DNA of 9,381 nucleotides from Flavobacteriales bacterium (GTDB lineage: Bacteria > Bacteroidota > Bacteroidia > NORP154). The translations under genes and the position numbers were made by a program. The notes beneath the pieces were generated by a model. That model was not told where the DNA came from. It worked only from the letters and a program-made list of their open reading frames with translations, and searched no databases. The stretch covers positions 1 to 9,381 of the forward strand of contig DTSC01000277.1 in NCBI GenBank assembly GCA_012965625.1. Direction: 5' to 3'. How positions within the stretch are numbered: position 1 is the first letter of the stretch; each line of letters begins with the position of its first letter. Shown here in pieces: positions 6,417 to 9,381 of the stretch.

Positions 6417-7640
6417 TTATGTTAAATGCTCATATACTTTTTTGTACTTTTCAATTCCGGCTTCGAGGGAATAATATTTTTTCGCTGCTGAGATGATATC
6501 CTTTCTGGGGATCAGTAACAAATTGTCCAATTCATTGATTGCCTTTTGGTAATCACCATTGTTGAAATTCTTAACTAGTGCACCGCACTTGGATTCATTT
6601 ATTATTGCGTCTACATCACCAACGCCTGAATTGCAGATTATGGGTATGCCCATTCCCATTACTTCACCCATTTTTGTAGGGGAGGATGCTTTCTTTGAAA
6701 AAACCGAAAGAATAAAAAAGAGGTTGACTTGGCTTAAACTTACCAATGACGGCACCTCATTTCGGTTTGCTTTTTGAATAATTATTCTATCAGATGCAAT
6801 ATTTTTTTGCTGAGCAAGGTCCATTATGAGCCCAACAGGTTCCTGCGTGATAAAGAGAAATTTTGCCTTTGGTTTTACAGATAACAACTGCTGGAAAAAA
6901 TCCAGCATTTCCGGCAACATGTACCAGGTGCCAATAGATCCAAGGTAAGAAATAATGAAATCCTCAGGAGAAATACCCAATGATTCTTTAAGCTCAGTTA
7001 CTTCATTAATATCAACACTTTCCTCAGAGAACTGGTTTAGGTCAGCACAGCATGGGATTACCTCGATTGGGATTGGTTGATTTGGAATTTGTTTCCATGT
7101 ATGAATTATGTCTTTTGCATTTTGGGTTAAGCTTATTGTGTAATCAGCGAAAGATAGAAATTCCATTTCTTTTTTCTTAAAATACCGATAAACTTGATTG
7201 AAAAGGAAGTTATTTGTGTTCCATATTTTGCCATCCACTCTTTCATCTGCATAAAAGCCTCGCATGTCAAAAATAAATTTGATGCCAAATTTGTTTTTCA
7301 ACCACAATCCAATCAGAGAGGCTATATAGCTTCGGCAGTGGACTACCATAAAGGCTTTCTCTATATGTAGCTTATTTACAGCTTTTTTTAATTTGTATAG
7401 GTCCCAAATTGTTCCAAGTATTGGTGGACGTTTTGTATATGAGATATATTGCCAAGAGATGCCATGTTTTTTCAGGATTTTCTCAATGGTTTCATGATTC
7501 TGAGTAAAAGGTTCATTTTTCTCGCAACTTAATATAGTGGTTTTATATCCAGTATCTGCTAACCCAGATACATAAGGGATAATCTGAGATTGACCCAGGG
7601 GATCGGTTAGGCCATCATAAGTTATGTATAAAATCTGCAT
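6417..7640 (-). CDS. GT4-like (GT-B fold) glycosyltransferase
   Basis: The 407-residue protein begins MQILYITYDGLTDPLGQSQI, a start seen in a group of Bacteroidota glycosyltransferases. The N-terminal Rossmann half includes VVHCRSYIASLIGLWL (99-114) and FDMRGFYADERVDG (124-137). The hinge and second half begin near VIPCCADLNQF (194-204), followed by IISYLGSIGTWYMLPEML (229-246), FLFITQEP (261-268), and the donor-binding region SPTKMGEVMGMGIPIICNSGVGDVDAII (320-347), with Glu326 where retaining GT4 enzymes place an E of the EX7E motif; the second Glu is not in the usual place. There are no membrane helices, so it should act at the cytosolic face. Donor and acceptor are unknown. The gene is divergent from the polymerase-like membrane protein, which suggests a role in exopolysaccharide or surface glycan assembly. 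Confidence 0.88.
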   Translation of the reverse strand: MQILYITYDGLTDPLGQSQIIPYVSGLADTGYKTTILSCEKNEPFTQNHETIEKILKKHGISWQYISYTKRPPILGTIWDLYKLKKAVNKLHIEKAFMVVHCRSYIASLIGLWLKNKFGIKFIFDMRGFYADERVDGKIWNTNNFLFNQVYRYFKKKEMEFLSFADYTISLTQNAKDIIHTWKQIPNQPIPIEVIPCCADLNQFSEESVDINEVTELKESLGISPEDFIISYLGSIGTWYMLPEMLDFFQQLLSVKPKAKFLFITQEPVGLIMDLAQQKNIASDRIIIQKANRNEVPSLVSLSQVNLFFILSVFSKKASSPTKMGEVMGMGIPIICNSGVGDVDAIINESKCGALVKNFNNGDYQKAINELDNLLLIPRKDIISAAKKYYSLEAGIEKYKKVYEHLT

Positions 7641-7678
7641 TCAGTGGGATTTAGACCGATAATATCAGACATAAACTA

Positions 7679-7686
7679 CAAAAATA
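7679..7686 (-). promoter_or_regulatory. -7 element (TATTTTTG) of the GT4 gene in the divergent region
   Basis: The minus strand reads TATTTTTG, an exact TAnnTTTG match, 38 bases before the GT4 ATG at 7640. No good TTG at -33 was found. The 121-base divergent gap 7641-7761 should also hold the promoter of the plus-strand membrane protein; the best plus-strand candidate is TACTTTTA at 7708-7715, one base off the consensus. Confidence 0.45.
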
Positions 7687-7761
7687 CATGTTAAATAATA
7701 GTAATTTTACTTTTATATATATTAACTGATGAGCCATAACTCAATATAGCTAAAGCCTATT

Positions 7762-9105
7762 ATGGATGTATTGAACATAATTGATATATGGGATTTTATC
7801 CTTGTTCCATTGTATCTTGGGTTGATCATGCTAGTAGGATATTTTATTAAGAATAAATACATTTCCAGGTACCCGGAGTTTAAATATTTAACCTGGGGAT
7901 TAGCTGTAAAATGTTTGGGAAGTATGGCTTTTGGGCTTGTCTATGTTTTTTATTACGGGGGAGGAGATACTACAAACTATTACAAGGGAGCTGTTGCTCT
8001 GGCCAATTTGGCCAGCCATGATTTTCAAGGTTTTTGGGATATATTTTTTAACAATGAGTTGTCCTGGAAGAATTTCTGTTTATTTAATATCAATATAGGA
8101 TACCCTCCTTGGTACATGTGGAAGGACCATGTGGCCTTTTCTGTTTGCAGGTATTCTTCTGTCTTTGCAATAATAGGCTTTAAATCGTTTTGGGTTATGG
8201 GTATGCTCACTGCATGCTTCTCCTATATAGGCCTTTGGAAACTGTACAGGTTGTTTAACATGCTTTATCCTGGATACTCAAAAGGGTTTGGTTGGACCAT
8301 ATTATTTATGCCTTCATTGGTGTTTTGGGGAAGCGGCATCATGAAAGACACCTTTGTTTTGGGGGCTGTATGTTGGGTTACCATGAATTTTTTTCAGGTA
8401 TTTATCAGAAGGAAGAACCTTATTATTAACCTCTTTTTGTTGGTGATGAATGTTGCCATTATCATAAGTATGAAACCATATGTTTTGTTGTCTTTAATAC
8501 CTGGAATGTTACTTTGGCTACATTCTGCTTATATGAAACAAATAACCCATCCAATGCTGAAAACCATAGCCCTACCTATTTTAGTTTTAGTAATTGGATT
8601 TGCAGGCTATATTACTTTTTCAAACCTAAGCAGTACTATGGGGGTATATGGAGATGTTGATTCTGCAGTAAAGCAGGCAAAAATTATTCAGCAGGATCTG
8701 TTAAGGGAGGAGCAATACGGCGGGAATAATTATTATTTAGGTGAAATTGATGGTTCTTTAGGAAATATGCTGGGCATTGCTCCTATGGCCATATTTACAG
8801 CCCTTTACCGTCCCATGTTGTGGGAGATCGGTAGCCCAACAATGGTGATCTCAGTAATTGAAAATACAATTCTGCTTTTAATTACCTTGGTTTTAATAAT
8901 TAGGGTAAATCCTATAAAATATGTTAAGATAATATTATCTGAACCTATTCTTTTATATTCTCTCGTTTTTACCTTGCTCCTTGCTTTTGGTGTAGGAGTG
9001 GCGAGCACTAATTTTGGGGCTTTGGTGAGATATAAAATTCCTTTAATGCCCTTCTTTTTTTCAATGATATATGTTGTTTATGTCAAGAGTAAGGAAAGAA
9101 AATAA
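7762..9105 (+). CDS. Polytopic membrane protein, candidate polysaccharide polymerase/GT-C-like
   Basis: This 447-residue protein has roughly nine to eleven hydrophobic segments (e.g. 11-30, 46-64, 135-157, 177-193, 197-213, 220-237, 239-255, 268-285, 366-381, 395-414, 425-442). A presumably extracytoplasmic loop lies at about 288-340. Conserved-looking polar motifs are YYGGGDTTNYYKGA (64-77), FWGSGIMKDTFVLGA (188-202), ALYRPMLWE (347-355) and NFGALVRYKIPLMPFF (417-432). I recall similar motifs in Bacteroidota membrane proteins of exopolysaccharide loci, but no named Pfam family can be given. An acidic residue in the first loop plus conserved Arg/Lys near membrane borders fits Wzy/EpsG-like polymerases or GT-C enzymes; this is inference. 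It is divergent from the GT4 gene. There is no Shine-Dalgarno sequence, as expected in this phylum, and no earlier in-frame ATG nearby. Confidence 0.8.
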   Translation: MDVLNIIDIWDFILVPLYLGLIMLVGYFIKNKYISRYPEFKYLTWGLAVKCLGSMAFGLVYVFYYGGGDTTNYYKGAVALANLASHDFQGFWDIFFNNELSWKNFCLFNINIGYPPWYMWKDHVAFSVCRYSSVFAIIGFKSFWVMGMLTACFSYIGLWKLYRLFNMLYPGYSKGFGWTILFMPSLVFWGSGIMKDTFVLGAVCWVTMNFFQVFIRRKNLIINLFLLVMNVAIIISMKPYVLLSLIPGMLLWLHSAYMKQITHPMLKTIALPILVLVIGFAGYITFSNLSSTMGVYGDVDSAVKQAKIIQQDLLREEQYGGNNYYLGEIDGSLGNMLGIAPMAIFTALYRPMLWEIGSPTMVISVIENTILLLITLVLIIRVNPIKYVKIILSEPILLYSLVFTLLLAFGVGVASTNFGALVRYKIPLMPFFFSMIYVVYVKSKERK

Positions 9106-9143
9106 GAGATAGCTTAGCGGTTATTGTATTTAATTTGAAGCAC

Positions 9144-9162
9144 AAAATCCTTATTGGATTTT
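9144..9162. terminator. Small hairpin in the convergent gap, possible bidirectional terminator
   Basis: AAAATCC and GGATTTT form a perfect 7-base stem around a TTATT loop, 39 bases after the stop of the plus-strand membrane protein. The stem is AT-rich with A and T flanks on both strands, so it could end transcription from either side. It is short and has no long T tract after it, so confidence is limited. Confidence 0.35.
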
Positions 9163-9206
9163 AATTGCTGATTATAATATACAGATTAAGATTAGTAAAT
9201 CCTAGA

Positions 9207-9221
9207 GGAACTTTCAGTTCT
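9207..9221. terminator. Weak hairpin downstream of the right-edge partial gene
   Basis: GGAAC and GTTCT pair (one G-U) around TTTCA, just past the stop at 9230 of the minus-strand partial frame. It is a short stem without a strong T tract; it could be part of the end signal for that gene or chance. Confidence 0.2.
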
Positions 9222-9229
9222 GACAAAGA

Positions 9230-9381
9230 TCATTGATTTTCCTTTTCAATTATAAACATTAGATCTGGTCCAAATCTGGTTTCCCCCCCTAAAAACCTTT
9301 CAATTTTTCCTATATAGTAAAATATGTTTCTTAATGATATTCTCTTCCAATCCAGTATAAAGGGTGATGGGTACTGATAAT
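9230..9381 (-). CDS. Partial CDS entering from the right edge (C-terminal 49 residues), possible methyltransferase-like tail
   Basis: On the minus strand one frame is open from the right edge to a TGA at 9232-9230, giving 49 residues; the other two minus frames hit stops after 16 and 26 codons. The peptide begins YQYPSPFILDWKRI and ends FGPDLMFIIEKENQ. A basic stretch, then a GGETRFGPDLMFIIEK-like ending, resembles the last strand of class I SAM methyltransferases, but this is a weak, memory-based likeness. The gene would converge on the membrane protein, leaving a 124-base gap with two hairpins. A run of seven G on its coding strand (9289-9283) falls in the Gly-Gly codons. An open frame of this length could be chance. 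Confidence 0.5.
   Translation of the reverse strand, partial: YQYPSPFILDWKRISLRNIFYYIGKIERFLGGETRFGPDLMFIIEKENQ

Noticed and set aside
8025..9008. Minus-strand open frames inside the membrane protein gene
   Set aside because: They are antisense to a continuous 447-residue polytopic protein with conserved-looking motifs.

Overview
The window looks like a chromosomal piece of a Bacteroidota (Cytophagia/Flavobacteriia-like) bacterium. The evidence is low GC by eye, a TPR plus PD40-propeller envelope protein with the typical YFSSDRPGG signature, a DUF4783 gene beside nadC, no Shine-Dalgarno-like leaders, and several exact matches to the Bacteroidota -7 promoter element TAnnTTTG upstream of genes. 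I see no rRNA, tRNA, CRISPR array, insertion sequence or phage gene.

Layout: seven minus-strand genes fill positions 1-7640. In transcription order they are a GT4-type glycosyltransferase (7640-6417), a small secreted DUF4783 protein (6307-5900), nadC (5854-5015), a polyprenyl-phosphate-type GT2 glycosyltransferase (4934-4008) overlapping a SAM methyltransferase by ATGA (4011-3265), a YihY/BrkB-family membrane protein (3156-2224), and a large TPR/PD40/CRD envelope protein (2124 to the left edge, C-terminus missing). Divergent to the GT4 gene is a 447-residue polytopic membrane protein (7762-9105, plus strand), a candidate polysaccharide polymerase or other GT-C-like protein. A minus-strand reading frame entering from the right edge (9381-9230) is probably the C-terminus of another gene. 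The convergent gap before it holds two small hairpins.

Functionally, the window mixes a housekeeping block (NAD synthesis, YihY, DUF4783) with cell-surface glycan functions (GT4, polymerase-like protein, GT2 plus methyltransferase) and an outer-envelope protein whose architecture resembles the T9SS/gliding-associated PorE type. The GT2-methyltransferase pair sits between nadC and the yihY-like gene, which from memory lie close together in many Bacteroidota, and it has its own -7 element, so it may be an inserted cassette. The envelope protein carries a Pro-Glu repeat linker encoded by an imperfect hexanucleotide repeat. The most unusual stretches are this linker, the unassigned Asn/Ser/Pro-rich tail after it, and the membrane protein.

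No clearly new defence or mobile system is visible. The two best leads are the polymerase-like gene next to the GT4 gene and the linker/tail of the envelope protein.
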